NCBI GenBank assembly: GCA_948567375.1 | Contig: OX419756.1 | Coordinates: 40,128,333-40,192,332, forward strand | Direction of reading: 5' to 3' | From: Lunularia cruciata | Taxonomy: Eukaryota > Streptophyta > Marchantiopsida > Lunulariales > Lunulariaceae | Length of the DNA stretch: 64,000 nucleotides | In this document: one piece after another, positions 37,911 to 49,600 of the stretch | How the letters are laid out: every line of letters starts with the position of its first letter | Position numbering within the stretch: the stretch's first letter is position 1 | The notes under the pieces: model-generated | What the model was told of the DNA's origin: nothing | The model's input: only the letters and a program-made list of their open reading frames with translations | Database searches by the model: none | Program-made: the position numbers and the translations under genes

Positions 37911-39080
37911 ACCACGAACCCCAGTTCTCGGCGAGGCAAGGGCAGCCGCAGTTACCACGCGTAACTACAGAAGGAGTTAAGGAGCACGAGGAGGAGGGGC
38001 AGGACCCGAGTTCCCAACTTGTGAGGAATGATTTCCGTGATCGCAGAGTTCATAGAGGGACCTGGTTGCCATTTGTTTGTTCAGCGAAGAGAAGAGGGCA
38101 CCCACCCGTACTTTCACTGTTCCGTACATACAAAGGTTCATGGATAGTTTTTGTGTCGACATTGGAGACGTGTGTAGTGTGACGTAATGTAATAACGTCT
38201 GTCATTGCTAGAGTCTGTTCGCGCATTTCAGATTCTCTAGTTCTGTTTGGAAAGTAAATGGTATTCATGAGTGTGTTGGATTGTGAGTCCGCTTTTCAGC
38301 CTTTTGTGTCCATATTTGTATCCCAGAATCTCTCCCTTTACGTCTTCTGCAGGGTGGCCCACTCCTCTTCATGTCTCCTTTTGTCAACTTGTGAGTCATT
38401 TTGTAAAACGATCTCTATTTTGGAAGGCATCATAATATGACATGGCCGACACCCCTAAGTAATGCCCTGTATTTACAGCAGCTACTTCCTCAACAGCAGA
38501 CCACTGAAACCCTCTTCGATTATCATCGATTCTAGTCTAGTCTAGTCTACCCTACACCACTCTACGGATTAGATCTTTCCAAAATTCTATGAGACGCCAG
38601 AGAATAGCATCAGATCTGTATCCATACCGAAAGCCCTTGCAGTTTGAGCCCTTCCTTATACGTACATTTCCGTACTACAAAGCTACTTCATGTACTACTC
38701 TAGATTAAGAACACAGTGCTTGAAGTTCTGTAGCGACAAGGTAGAATCATGAAAAGGTAAAATGAAGAAAGGAAAATGAAACAAAACTTGAATCGCGGAC
38801 ATAAGTAGAACTAAAACGACGAATTCTGGGAAAAGACTACAGTAGCATTTCTTTTCTAAGACGGACAACTTCAGTGACCAGGACCTATGCATAATACGAT
38901 GTCCCTGATGGTCCTTCTCAAGACTAAATACGAGCCCAGCTGGTGACTTCAATGTTTTGAAAGAAGTAAAAGATGAATGATCTAAGGAGAGTAACGCGTA
39001 AGAAGAGGAGAAGGGTGTTCATGAGTTAAGGGTATCGATTCTGTTCTTTGCATGGGAAAGAGCATATCCTCACAATGTGT
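37911..39080. other. Intergenic stretch
   Basis: No recognisable gene. A short TAGTC pentamer run lies near 38532-38548. Small ORFs on both strands overlap each other without domain signals. Confidence 0.35.
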
Positions 39081-39082
39081 CT

Positions 39083-39129
39083 GGGCCGGGTGGCGAGGGT
39101 GGGGGGCCGGGGGCTGGTGGGGGGAAGGG
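39083..39129 (+). other. Putative G-quadruplex motif
   Basis: A G-rich tract holds at least six runs of three or more G within 47 bp (GGGCCGGG, GAGGGTGGGGGG, CCGGGGGC, TGGGGGGAAGGG), with loops of 1-7 nt. This satisfies the usual G3+N1-7 rule several times over on the + strand. Composition is unlike the flanking sequence. Confidence 0.75.
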
Positions 39130-39206
39130 TTAAGATCAAGGTTAGTATTCAGTAGTAAAACTATACAAACCAACTTCCAATGGAATACTTCTGGACAGAA
39201 TACATC

Positions 39207-39292
39207 GATTTTGTGATACTACTTTCGGTAAATACATTTTGCTAAAACATTTCTTAGCAATATGTATTTACCGAAAGTAAGCCCACAAAATC
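39207..39292. other. Long imperfect hairpin (miRNA-precursor-like fold-back)
   Basis: The arms 39220-39245 and 39254-39279 are 26 nt each and complementary except for one T-T mismatch, with an 8-nt loop. After a 4x4 internal loop, a further 9 bp pair (39207-39215 with 39284-39292, GATTTTGTG/CACAAAATC). The total is about 86 nt. The geometry suits either a small plant miRNA precursor or the relic of an inverted-repeat element. No target is assigned. Confidence 0.7.
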
Positions 39293-41630
39293 AGTAAGGT
39301 CATTGTCTTGGACAATTACTGTTGATCTTAGTTCCTGGAAGATTTGCTTCTGGATATTTTATCAAACGTTTTAGAAGTCGTTCAGGGCGAAGGCACAACT
39401 TAACCAACTGATGCGCTAACAGGATACCATATCCAATTGAACATAGGCGAAACAGCAGAATGCTGACTTCTATCTCATCTGAGAAGAAAAGATGTCAAAA
39501 TAAATTAGTGGTTCTCGATGAACCTCTTTGGACATCTCTTTTAGAAACAACATGCAGCAGAAGGCAGAACTTGGTACTAGAACTTTGAGCTCTTGATGAG
39601 TTTGCAACCCCAGAGTCCATGTAAAGAGTCCGAATGTTATTATACTCGTCATTGTTGACTTATTTGTTTCGTATAAACATGCGTGAAAGCGTGTCTACCA
39701 TTAAGAATTCCGTTAGCATGTCCTATAGATCCTTCAATTATTTTTTATCATGCTTGTTAGTTGATGAGCTAAATCTTTATTAAGAGATTGAGCTACTTTG
39801 CAAAATGGTTCCCTTTTAGCTATCAAGGCAACTCTTGAAGAAAAGTTCAGCAAAAGTTCAAAGAGTTCTTAGGAAACTGAGCTTGTTATTGAGTGAATTC
39901 AAACTTCCAATAGTAGAAGCATTTACTGCTATCTAATCAAATTATCATGGTTACTTAAGTGAAGCAATAATAGGGTATCAACATTCTGGACGTATGTTCT
40001 GGAACCGCGTAGGGGGTTTGAGTTATGGTTTCTCCCCTTCAATGACGAATGAGGAATGACATAATTGCGTGCCTTTTGTGGGCATCTCAACGCAATCTAA
40101 AACTGGATCCAACTAATGCAGCTACCGTAATGAGTAAATGATTGCAGGAGCGATTGCTCTTATGATTTTAATTTATTCCCAGATTTTCACCATTCTGAGG
40201 AAGTAGGTTGCTTATTCGAACCTAACAGCACATTCAATGCGTTCCGGGGTTTGCTTTCATAGTGATCGCTCATATGGCAGGTCAGCACGGGAGGTGTGAC
40301 AAGTGTCAAACATGTTGGTTCGAAGAGAATGCGTGGAAATGCTTGCAGACGTATTTGGGGGAATAACGTAAGAATATACGGAATAGAAGGAGATTGTCAA
40401 GATGTTGAAGAAGTCACTAGTTGAAATGCTGTACTCTGGAAGCAGAGAGTCTCGGTGACCCTATTGGTGGAACGCAATAGGGTTTTACACAGGAGTGCAA
40501 GCAGCAGTGGAAGCCCTTTTCTTGTCCAATACACTTCAATATTTCCTACCAAATATATTTCATGGTTCGTCTATCGTACAAATCAACAGTAGACTGTTCA
40601 AATTGATTGTCACATTTGGTTGATTTATGTGTGTTCCTTTAGTTTGGGGCTTATGCACTTTTTCCCTCTTGTGCTCGTTTTTTTTATTTATGCCCTCTCA
40701 CTCCTTGTATTGCCTTTTCTTTTGCTTCGGGGTATACTTTTTGGCTTGGCGCCTCTTTCACTAAATAATCAAAAGATCAAGTCGGAAGCATCAGGAATGT
40801 CACGTCCCCCATATCAGTTAGAAATTGCAAACCCCACGACGTTCTTACCCTCGGCTATCGAGCGACGATGAGGTAAATATTAGAGATCTCTATTTTGAGA
40901 TATTCTCTTCTGGAGGGCCTTTATTGATTGTGGGAATTGAGGGAAGAACCAGAAACTGTTTGCAGATAAAACTTTTTATAAGATATGCTGTGATAAACAT
41001 TATTTGCTACACACTAGAGCAGGTGTATATGGAGTTTCTTGACTAACGCCGTTCTTGATCTTCACATGATTGATACCTCCCGTAACTTTCCAGAGTCGTT
41101 TTCTCCATATAGCATGCGTGCTTGGTAAAATCTACTAATCATCACGGTCCTCATAGTCGCACTGTACTCCAGTCGCGTCTTGTCCCATGTTCTTGATTGT
41201 GTATTTCTCAATCGGACTTCACGAGACGCAGATTCAGATACATGTCGTCTGGCATCTTTCTGACATGATTCGATAAGCGGGGGGATGTCGATTCTGTCAA
41301 GCTAGCACGAAATCTTTTCAGTGCAGAATTGCTGATAATTGGCGTAGTATGATGATGGTGTTTAACAACAACATTCTTAGGTAGACCCAGATGCTATATG
41401 TTGATGACGACTCGTCATCACTTTTGCCTGGAGTACCTCCAGCGATCGTTGAATCGCTACGTGATTCTTTAATCTGTGGTATATTTTACTCATCACTCAA
41501 TGCAAAATCCTAATTTCACGTCTTGTTACCCGGAAACCGAATTACATAGTTCCACTTTCTTTTCAGGAATTAGAGTAGTTCATTCTCAAGGTTACTCAAA
41601 ATAAATATGTACAATAGTTCACATTTGTAG
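39293..41630. other. Intergenic stretch without recognisable genes
   Basis: Composition is mixed and only short ORFs occur. I found no repeats or domains. Unrecognised regulatory DNA is possible. Confidence 0.35.
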
Positions 41631-41631
41631 G

Positions 41632-41890
41632 GAAGAAAAAGCGAAGGATGGGGAAACCCCATCAAGCCTTACAAGGGAGAGATGAAAAAGGTAAAATGGA
41701 ACTAAACCCCAATCTACCCTACCGCACCTAAAATATCCTAACTATACAAAACGTATGATCTACGAACAACGGGAACATCCTAAGAAATATCACCTAAGAA
41801 CACCCTAAGATTGTGATTGTTCTCTTATCTCTTATGGATTGCACCCGCCACTACCGTATGTAGAACACCGGACACAAGCTGTTCACATTT
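41632..41890 (-). mobile_element. LINE 3' end fragment, copy 5
   Basis: About 255 bp align with 3890-4120 of copy 1: GGATGGGGAAACCCCATCAA, TTACAAGGGAGAGATGAAAA, GGTAAAATGG, CACCTAAAATATCCTAACTA, ATCACCTAAG, and GGATTGCACCCGCCA, ending near CGGACACAAGCTGTT. The hairpin is partly degraded (GGAACTAAACCCC). The 5'-truncation point (about 41885-41890) coincides with a perfect palindrome. Confidence 0.8.
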
Positions 41891-41927
41891 GTTGGACAAA
41901 TGCTTTCAAGCATTTGTCCAACAAATG
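41886..41927. repeat. Perfect 20-bp inverted repeat at a LINE truncation point
   Basis: CATTTGTTGGACAAATGCTT (41886-41905) is followed after two bases by its exact reverse complement (41908-41927). There are no mismatches, unlike the decayed surroundings. Confidence 0.9.
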
Positions 41928-44295
41928 CAAATGCATCTCTCAACCTGTAACTTTGAACTTTGAACGTGCCTAACATATCGAGAGAGTGTCAAAGGTTCTA
42001 GGCTAGTCAAAGGAAGAAAGTTAGTCCGAGAAGCTTTAAACTCCACATAAGATATGTTGTACAGCGAATGGCTATGAAGTACATGGATGCTAGTGTTAAG
42101 GACCGGGAAAGAGGTGAGGAATAATTGCTCAGATGGCACTGAAAGAATTAGTTTTGGAGCTGGAAATATCATTACGTTGAATGTCAAAGCAAAATGAGAA
42201 CTGTCTAGATACGCAAGTATACCCCAATGTCCTTTTGGAACATACAAGCAAGCACCGCCCGTGCACTTCCTTCCCTCATTGTATGCGCTCGTAATCGAAT
42301 ATATAACGAGGTTAACAAACAAAGTATCATCTCATCATAATTATTGGAGATATTGAATGGAAATGTTGAGCGTGCATATAACCTTGGGTTTCATGAAAGT
42401 GTAATATGTAGTAAAGTATTTCAGTTGGCCTAGGCTTCGGTCTGTCGGCGTGTTGATATTATCCAAATCGATGTGCAAAACCTTACAATGGTAGACGTGA
42501 CGTAGAAACAACGAAGCATTTGGCGGCTTGGGCTCGGCTGCGGATGCAATTTACAAACTGGTTGCTCGAGGGTTCCACTTCATCCATCGAGACTCTTAGT
42601 GGAGAGAAGAGACGCTACCGTAGAAATCGGATGGAGCCGGGCAAGGAGAACCCTAAGCCCCATCAAGTCATTAACTCGAAATGTCTGTTTTGGAAGTGTG
42701 CGTTCCTGTATTCGGAAATAGCAAGGGATAAACCAAGTACTTCTATGTTGCCGTACACTGTACATCGCGTAAGATGTGAGTAATGGACTTTCCTCTACTG
42801 AACTTTGAAATCTAGAATCTTACCTCTACATGTTTACTACAGTCTCTGAGATTTTGGTTGCAGACCTATCTTCATATACGTAAAGTGAGACGGCTTTTGC
42901 CGTTCAACAGTTTCGTCGAGTCAAAGTTATTAGTATTGCGTAAAGATGAATAAGAGTTCAGATACATAAGAGTTGTGGAGCCAAGCATCCCAGAGAACTG
43001 GAGCGAACACGGTAAAAGCAGGTCGGTCGGCTGTCTCCGATCAAACGCGCGACGTCATATGCTTCTTTTTCCTTGCCACTAGTTTTAGCATTACACTAAG
43101 ACGAGCCAACATACCGTCCAGACCGTCTCAGATGAGGATCTCGAGATCTCCGGAACCGTTCTGATATCAATGACACCAAAGGCGACCGGGAGATTTTATA
43201 TGTTCACTTAATCGCCGCGGTTTCTTGGCAGACCATCTGATTAGAGCCATCTCATGGCGAGCAACAATCTAAAGGAAATTTTGGACAGGGCGGAGACGTG
43301 ACTGGAGATGGAGATTTTCAGCGTGCAGATATCCCGTCGTGTACCCCCGAAAATCTATGACTTGTTGGATTTACCTTGCCCGGGTTTATTTAGTACGACA
43401 CAGCTAGATGTAGGGAGGATGGCTTACATTCCCTTCTGATGCGATGTACAGCCTCAATTGATAAGCTACCATAGAGTTGGGGGATCGCCCTGCCAGGTAA
43501 CAAGGAGGAAGGATAGTTATCAACTCACACGTACCTGTAGTTATATCAGGCAGAGTAGGGAGATAAAGAGAAATGGTAGGTGCCGCTGTTAAGGAAGACA
43601 ATGTTTTCGGTGCTGCTAATTACGAGGGCAGCGTTGCTGGTCGGGGCCGCAATAAAGCGACTTCATCCGAAACATAATATGGAGACTGATCCTTAATACT
43701 GATCGTGGAGAAGAGTGCGTCTTTTTGTAGAATAATCAGATGATTACAGTAAGCTGAGTGCATTACGGGATGTGGTCTAGAGAATGGAAAACCGTCGCGG
43801 TAAACAGCCGTCCATCTGCTTGGTCGTCATTCCAACAGTACTGTGTACTTGGCTTACTGTCCTAGCAGCGGCTGCTTCTGAAGGACTCAGAATGCCCGCC
43901 ATCCTGTTGCTCTCCCGACCCGCTGACCCGCGTGTGGCCCTTCCCAACAGTGCGGTTTTTCTGTTCAGATGCAAAGACGAGAAATCACGTTGCGGAAAAT
44001 CACCCTCTAAGTTCACAACACGTCTAACAGTAGGGACTAAATCCGAGGCCTCGTTTACCACTTTCTTCAGTTTAATTTTACTAAAATAAGCACAGAAGAG
44101 GAAGTACGTGATGAATTTCCAAGGATAGCCAACTGTGAGTCATGTACAAACTAGATCGCTAATTAACCCTTATATCTACATGGACTAGATTTCATCTCAT
44201 TGTAACTCATTGGATTCACTATTTCGGACCAGAAGAGGATCAGAACATGGGAAGCCGTCGCATCACTTCGTTGGAGATAGAAATATTCACATAAA
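41928..44295. other. Intergenic stretch upstream of the RSL1 leader
   Basis: Composition is balanced, with many short overlapping ORFs and no domain recognised. Part of it may be distal promoter of the RSL1 gene. The minus frame 41906-42322 starts from the inverted repeat and is not supported as a gene. Confidence 0.35.
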
Positions 44296-44299
44296 CGGA

Positions 44300-44422
44300 G
44301 AAAAAGGCAACCACATAGAACAGATGAAGGACGGGAAGACCCTATCAAGCCGCCGTACAAGGGAGAGACAAAAGAGAGGTAAAATGGGGCTAGCCCCAGT
44401 AGTATCGATATGAGAAATTTGC
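44300..44422 (-). mobile_element. LINE 3' end fragment, copy 6, upstream of RSL1
   Basis: It contains AAAAAGGCAACCACATAGAA, then GAAGGACGGGAAGACCCTAT, GCCGTACAAGGGAGAGAC, GGTAAAATGGGGCTAGCCCC, and AGTAGTATCGATATGAGAAA. Its palindrome is intact (GGGGCTAGCCCC). It lies about 0.3-0.4 kb upstream of the pyrimidine-rich tract that probably marks the RSL1 leader, so it sits in the proximal promoter. Confidence 0.8.
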
Positions 44423-44689
44423 GATACGAGAGCAACTGAATGCATACACAAACTGGGCTTGGAATATATACGAATCCATCGGACATACAATTTTCTGTCA
44501 CTAGTCCGAAGAGTGATGTTAGAATCTGGAGGATTTCCAGCTCTGAGACATTGCTGACGTAAGGTTATCGCGGATATGACGGCGGTCAGGTCAGTGAGTC
44601 GATGCAAATTTCTGAAGATGGCCTGCGACGGGGAGCAGAAGTCGCTGAGAGGAGTCGTTTCTGCGGCAGTCCCTCCCCAATACGTATTG

Positions 44690-45060
44690 TTATAAGCTTC
44701 ACTGAGTCGCCTGTCTTCTCTTTCTTTCGTCAGAGTCTCTCACCGGCCCGCCTCTTCTTCCTTCAGGGCTCGTTACCTTCTAAGGTCTCCCTTTCGCCCC
44801 ACCCCAAACCGCGCCGTCCCTTTTCTCTTCCCCCACCCCGCCACCTCGCCCCACACAACTCTCTCGCTCTTTCTCTCTCTTTGTGGATACCGTAGAGCCT
44901 ACTACTCTCGCTCCTCTATAGGTTTTCTAGTCGGTGTCTTTTACATCTTGCCTTCATTCAGGCTTAGGACCCCGGTGGGTCCTTGCAGCCTTTCTCGCTC
45001 GCTCCCTCTCCCTCTCTCTCCCTTCCCATTCTTTGTGTGTCACTTGAATGAGGAGAGGGT
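44690..45060 (+). promoter_or_regulatory. Pyrimidine-rich tract, probable RSL1 core promoter/5' leader
   Basis: The + strand is dominated by CT runs (TCTTCTCTTTCTTTCG, CGCCTCTTCTTCCTTC, CTCTCGCTCTTTCTCTCTCT, CTCTCCCTTCCC), unlike anything else in the window. Such Y-patch/CT-rich leaders are common around plant transcription start sites. It lies 1.6-2 kb upstream of the RSL1 start codon in the same orientation, implying a long 5' UTR, possibly with an intron. The transcription start is not fixed. Confidence 0.45.
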
Positions 45061-46533
45061 TGTCACCATACAATTCAGCTCGACTTGCTCAATTTTTTTG
45101 ACAGATTTCCAGCGGAAGTTGATGTTCGCAGGGCACGAAGGTGCCTAGATAACGAGTACTGAGGGAGACGAGAGAGACGCACTGAAATGGCTTGAGATGA
45201 GAAGAGATCCGCTTGTCTTCCGAACGAACTCACCATCACGCTTGAGCTGCGATCGTGGTACTGGTGACTTTCATCGTAATCACATCGATTACGGAGCCAA
45301 GCTACAAATAATCCATGTGAGCTGCCAACTATATCTCATGAGGGTGTTGCATGCAATTTTGACTCCAATCAAGGAATAGTTTCAAGTAATATCTAGAGGA
45401 TGGACAGGAACGAGGCGATATACAAGGTCGAGACATCCTTCTGCAGTCGCCATAGATCAACCCGCCCCTTAGGTTGAGAAGTTATCTCACAGTAGATTCC
45501 AAGCATATCCGAGTTGAACGCTTGTCGGTGCATTGAACAATTGTTGATGAGCTTGCCTTCGAGCACTATCATCTAGAAGATACTTCGAATAAACTAGCTT
45601 ATTTCCCACCTTCGTTCGCGGCGTTCGTGATCCTGCCCTTCGAGAATCACATAGAGCGAGGTATGATCGGACATTCACTTCTGCTGAATTGCCACAAACA
45701 CTTATAAGGTCTCATTGCCATGATTCAATTTTGCCGTAAGTGGACCACTCTAATGTGTGTTCACCATTAGTTCATTGAGTAAATATCTTGACCACAATGT
45801 TCTCCCAGTAATATAATCGTGCTTCCCTCTTGGTCATGTAGATGAGACTTTGGAACTCCTAAGTGGCCTTCACAATTCGAGGAAATACCTTACGTTGAAG
45901 TTATGGAAGTACACAGGCCACGATATGCTAATCACAGACAGTCTTACCAAGGACGTAGACACAGTGACCTGTTCGGACGATTTTGAGACTGCAGTTTATG
46001 TCTAGATCGGAACCCACCTACATTCCGATCAAATCCACCTTTTGATTCTGGTCAGTGTATATATGGGTCTTACGTCTCAGTAGTAATTGGTAGAGGAGTC
46101 AAGGAATTTCCGAACAGAACTCACTGGGTCACTTGATCTGCGGTCCCGTCACAAGAATGAAGTCACGATTGGCGCATTCGGCTGTGTTCCTGGATCCACC
46201 AACAGCCCCCCAGATAACATTGTTCCGTCTTGTGAATTAGGGTGGACTATGTTACGACTACTGTCATTGTTTAAAACTAGCCATGCTAGTACGCTGCTTG
46301 CAATCTTCTTCTACCGTTAACTGGTTTGCTTGATTCTTCACGAGCGCCGTTCGATTGTTAGTAACTGTTGTAGTGTGAATTGATCCACATTGTGCGTTTT
46401 AGATAAACTAATCAGCGAGTCCTTGAAGCTTACTTGCTCTTTCAACCTCCAGTGTGTAGATTCAGCCTACAGCGGAGAGGGGAATACGAAGGCTTTATAA
46501 AGTGCTCAGGACTTTTAGTCTGATTGACGGCAA
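45061..46533 (+). other. Probable RSL1 5' UTR (or leader intron)
   Basis: No independent gene is visible between the pyrimidine-rich tract and the coding exon, only short ORFs. I read it as untranslated leader, possibly containing an intron. One candidate acceptor is GTGTAGCTGCAG ending at 46668, two bases before the start codon. A small inverted repeat (GATCGGAA/TTCCGATC) lies at 46006-46031. Confidence 0.4.
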
Positions 46534-46662
46534 ATGCACGGGCTGTACCGACGATATTCGACAAGTTCACAGCTTTATATGGCTTGCATTGCCAGATTTA
46601 GACGCCAAACTTTGCTCTTCTTCTCACATTTTTTGGCACTGGTGGATCCGGCTCGAGTGTAG
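46534..46662 (+). CDS. Upstream ORF (42 codons) before RSL1
   Basis: An ATG at 46534 opens a 42-codon frame whose TAG (46660-46662) lies 7 nt before the RSL1 start codon at 46670, in a different frame. If the leader is unspliced here, ribosomes translating it would terminate almost on top of the main start. This arrangement often lowers main-ORF translation. If a leader intron ends at 46668, the uORF is removed. The peptide resembles nothing I know. Confidence 0.4.
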   Translation: MHGLYRRYSTSSQLYMACIARFRRQTLLFFSHFLALVDPARV

Positions 46663-46669
46663 CTGCAGT

Positions 46670-49600
46670 ATGATGAGCTCAAGAACGCTAACTCTGAGCA
46701 GGAGGAACAACATGGAGGGAGTTCTTCAAGTGTCTAAAAGTCCCAATCACGAACAACAATCCTCATTACAAACATGGCAATGTGACCAAGGGTCCAGCGA
46801 ATTCGATACAGGGTCAGCTGGAAATCTTCTTAGTGCCCAAGTTGCCGCTGCCAGTCTCGCGAGTTCTTCTCCTGACTCCGTGCCTGAGAGCGATTTGCTA
46901 CCTTCGGAGTTGCACAATCTAGAACCTGGAAATCTTCTGACGAACGACGTTGCCTCGTCTAACCCAACCGCTAATTTTCTCCTACCTAAAGCTTCAATAT
47001 GGGGCACAGGTGACTCTGAGTATAGCTGGGCGCAAGAGAGCTTGTCCCGGTCTTCTGGCTCCATGGACGATAGCTCTCTTTTGACGAGTGACTCTATGGG
47101 AAATAACACTTCAAGATTGCTGGAGACACCAAAAAATGATTCTCTCCTGCCCCAGTGGGCGAGTCAGCTTGCTCATACCACGCAATCTGCTGCATCCATT
47201 CAACCATCACCACAAATCTTTCAAAGGCGATCGTGGCAGACGTCAGATGACCACCCTTCTTTGGGACTCATACCCAATATCAATATGCAAGCATACAACT
47301 CTTCTTTTCCGGCTCTTTCATCTTCTTCTGGTGGGGGCATGAGTCTCGATGCGACGAAATTCAATATGGATTATTTGGCTGGGGAAAGGAGCTGCAGTGT
47401 GGGAAACTTTGAGGCAACTTCAGTGTACGATTCTGTGGCCAGGAAGCTACACTGTCAAATGTCCGGGCTGGAAACTAGTTCTGGAAATTATTTGAGTGGA
47501 TCTGGCATTTCAACTCTTGGTTTCTCGAATCTTCAGATGGGGCAAGGTCCCGGAATGACAGACTCAAGCGAGAATAATGCTTCCAGCGGGCTGTTCCTAC
47601 AACAAGGACTCATGCAGCAGAAGAACTATGCTGGTGTGTCTCCGCTTAATCACGACAAAAGCAACTATTTGACCAGTAATTCCCGTGGGTACTTCAACCA
47701 ATCTTCTAGTTCCACTTTAGATACTAGCACTATAATGAATACATCTACATCGAATCAGAGGTTTGGTGAGAACATGCACAGCCCTAAATTGTTGCTCGAG
47801 TCATTGTCGAGCAACTCAGTGTTGCGGAACTTGGAAACAAACATCGCGGGTAGTCATAATCCATCAGAGTCAGTCTTAGGTGGATATTTGTATTCTACGC
47901 AGAAAAAAGTGGACTCTCTTGAAAGCTTGAGGAAGTGGCCGAACAATGCCAGTGGGAATGGGCTGAAAGAGTTCACTGCTAACCCAACCTTAGGTAACTT
48001 GGGAAGGCTCTCGTCTTACACAAGTAACGGAGATAAGGATGATGCAATGTACGACTCTTGGCCACCATCAAGCGTTGGACAGAACCTCACCTTAGATCCG
48101 GTACCGGAGACCGACTCCAGGAAGCGATTTCTCCAGATGAGTCTTGGCCAACCCAGTGATACCAATAACAAACGCCTGCATTTGGTGAGTTGACGACGAT
48201 GAACACTCGAAAGCATGAAACTGAGTTACTGCTGTGTTGCTGTCAGTTTCAATAATCTGATTTGCTCTTAGGTGATCATCGTCTAGGCAGTTTCAGCGGT
48301 AGCAAAAGTGGGATGCTTTGCCGATTAGTTTAAGCGACTTCATCAAGTCTCGGTTGATGTTCGCACTCACTGGATCGGATTTGCTTTCCTGCAGGATACG
48401 ACTCCAAGTGTGCAGACAACGGTTGCGCCTGCCACTCTAAAGCGCTCATCCTCATGGGCCTCTTCTCTCACATCCACCTGTTCGAAGACTGTAGACGCCA
48501 TAAATTCGGGGCCTCTACCTTACACCAAGTCGAATTCACGACATGCCGTCGGGCCGGCTTTGAATACCAATTTGAAGCCGCGAGCCCGCCAGGGTAGTGC
48601 AAATGATCCTCAGAGCATTGCAGCTCGCGTATGTCCACCACCTTTCTTTCTTTGGCGTCTTAAGTTTCGCATGTTCGGGAGATTCTAGGAATAGTTTGCG
48701 AGGGACGTGTTCATTTGCAATTGTTGTGCTGCAAGAAGATTCTCTATCGATGAACTCCGGTAATAGATCTGAATTTATTGAAGTTGTCGGGTGCAGCATC
48801 GCAGAGAACGCATCAGCGAGCGACTCAAAATACTACAAGATCTTGTGCCTAATGGCTCCAAGGTATGGAACAAAGGGGGGGACAGACTTTCTACTGTCAT
48901 CTCAACTAGTTGTTTTCTTTACTGTCATCCCCAACTCAATAGAACATCGAAAGCTGATAGAAAGAACTCCCAAATGTTCGAAGGAATTTGAAATGCATGG
49001 TTGCTGAGCTTGCTGTTTATATGCAGTTTGCTCAAAGTCTCTGCAGCGACTAACATTACATCCTGTACTGGCAGGTAGACCTGGTCACCATGCTGGAAAA
49101 GGCCATTAACTACGTCAAGTTTTTGCAGCTCCAAGTGAAAGTACGTACGTCAAAACCATTTAATCAGATCTTTTAGCACCATCGTAGGTACTGAGACCAG
49201 TCAGTGATCTCCACTATAGTACCACCGTCTGACCCAGTCTTTCCCTTCTTCTGTACTGTGCACTGCCAAATCTTTCTCCTCCTTGCCGTGTTTGCAAATG
49301 AATTCTGAATACTGAGGCAATAATGTGCCCAAATCAAGTTTCAGATACGTCGTATACACACGTTGCCAAACAAAATTTTCCGAGCAGTTGTAGAAATGTG
49401 TTATTCAGATTACTTCATCTGCATAGCCTCATGCAGATGAGGTAGTCTGAATTAATCCACTATGATTTGTATGTCTTCCCCAGTCCACGAGTTAAAATTC
49501 ATTCTGCTTCATGTGCTTAATGGTGCCTGAGCACCTCGCAGCCGTCGCTGTTGCGGGTCCAGGACTGGGCGTAGGACTTCCCGAAATGCTGGCTTTACGA

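Noticed and set aside
41906..42322. 138-codon minus-strand open frame
   Set aside because: Ends in the 20-bp palindrome, has no recognisable domain, no splice partners, and no family resemblance.
44163..44501. 112-codon minus-strand open frame
   Set aside because: Read-through of the LINE 3' tail (44300-44422) into flanking DNA, not a gene.
46747..47109. 120-codon minus-strand open frame
   Set aside because: Antisense shadow of RSL1 exon 1.
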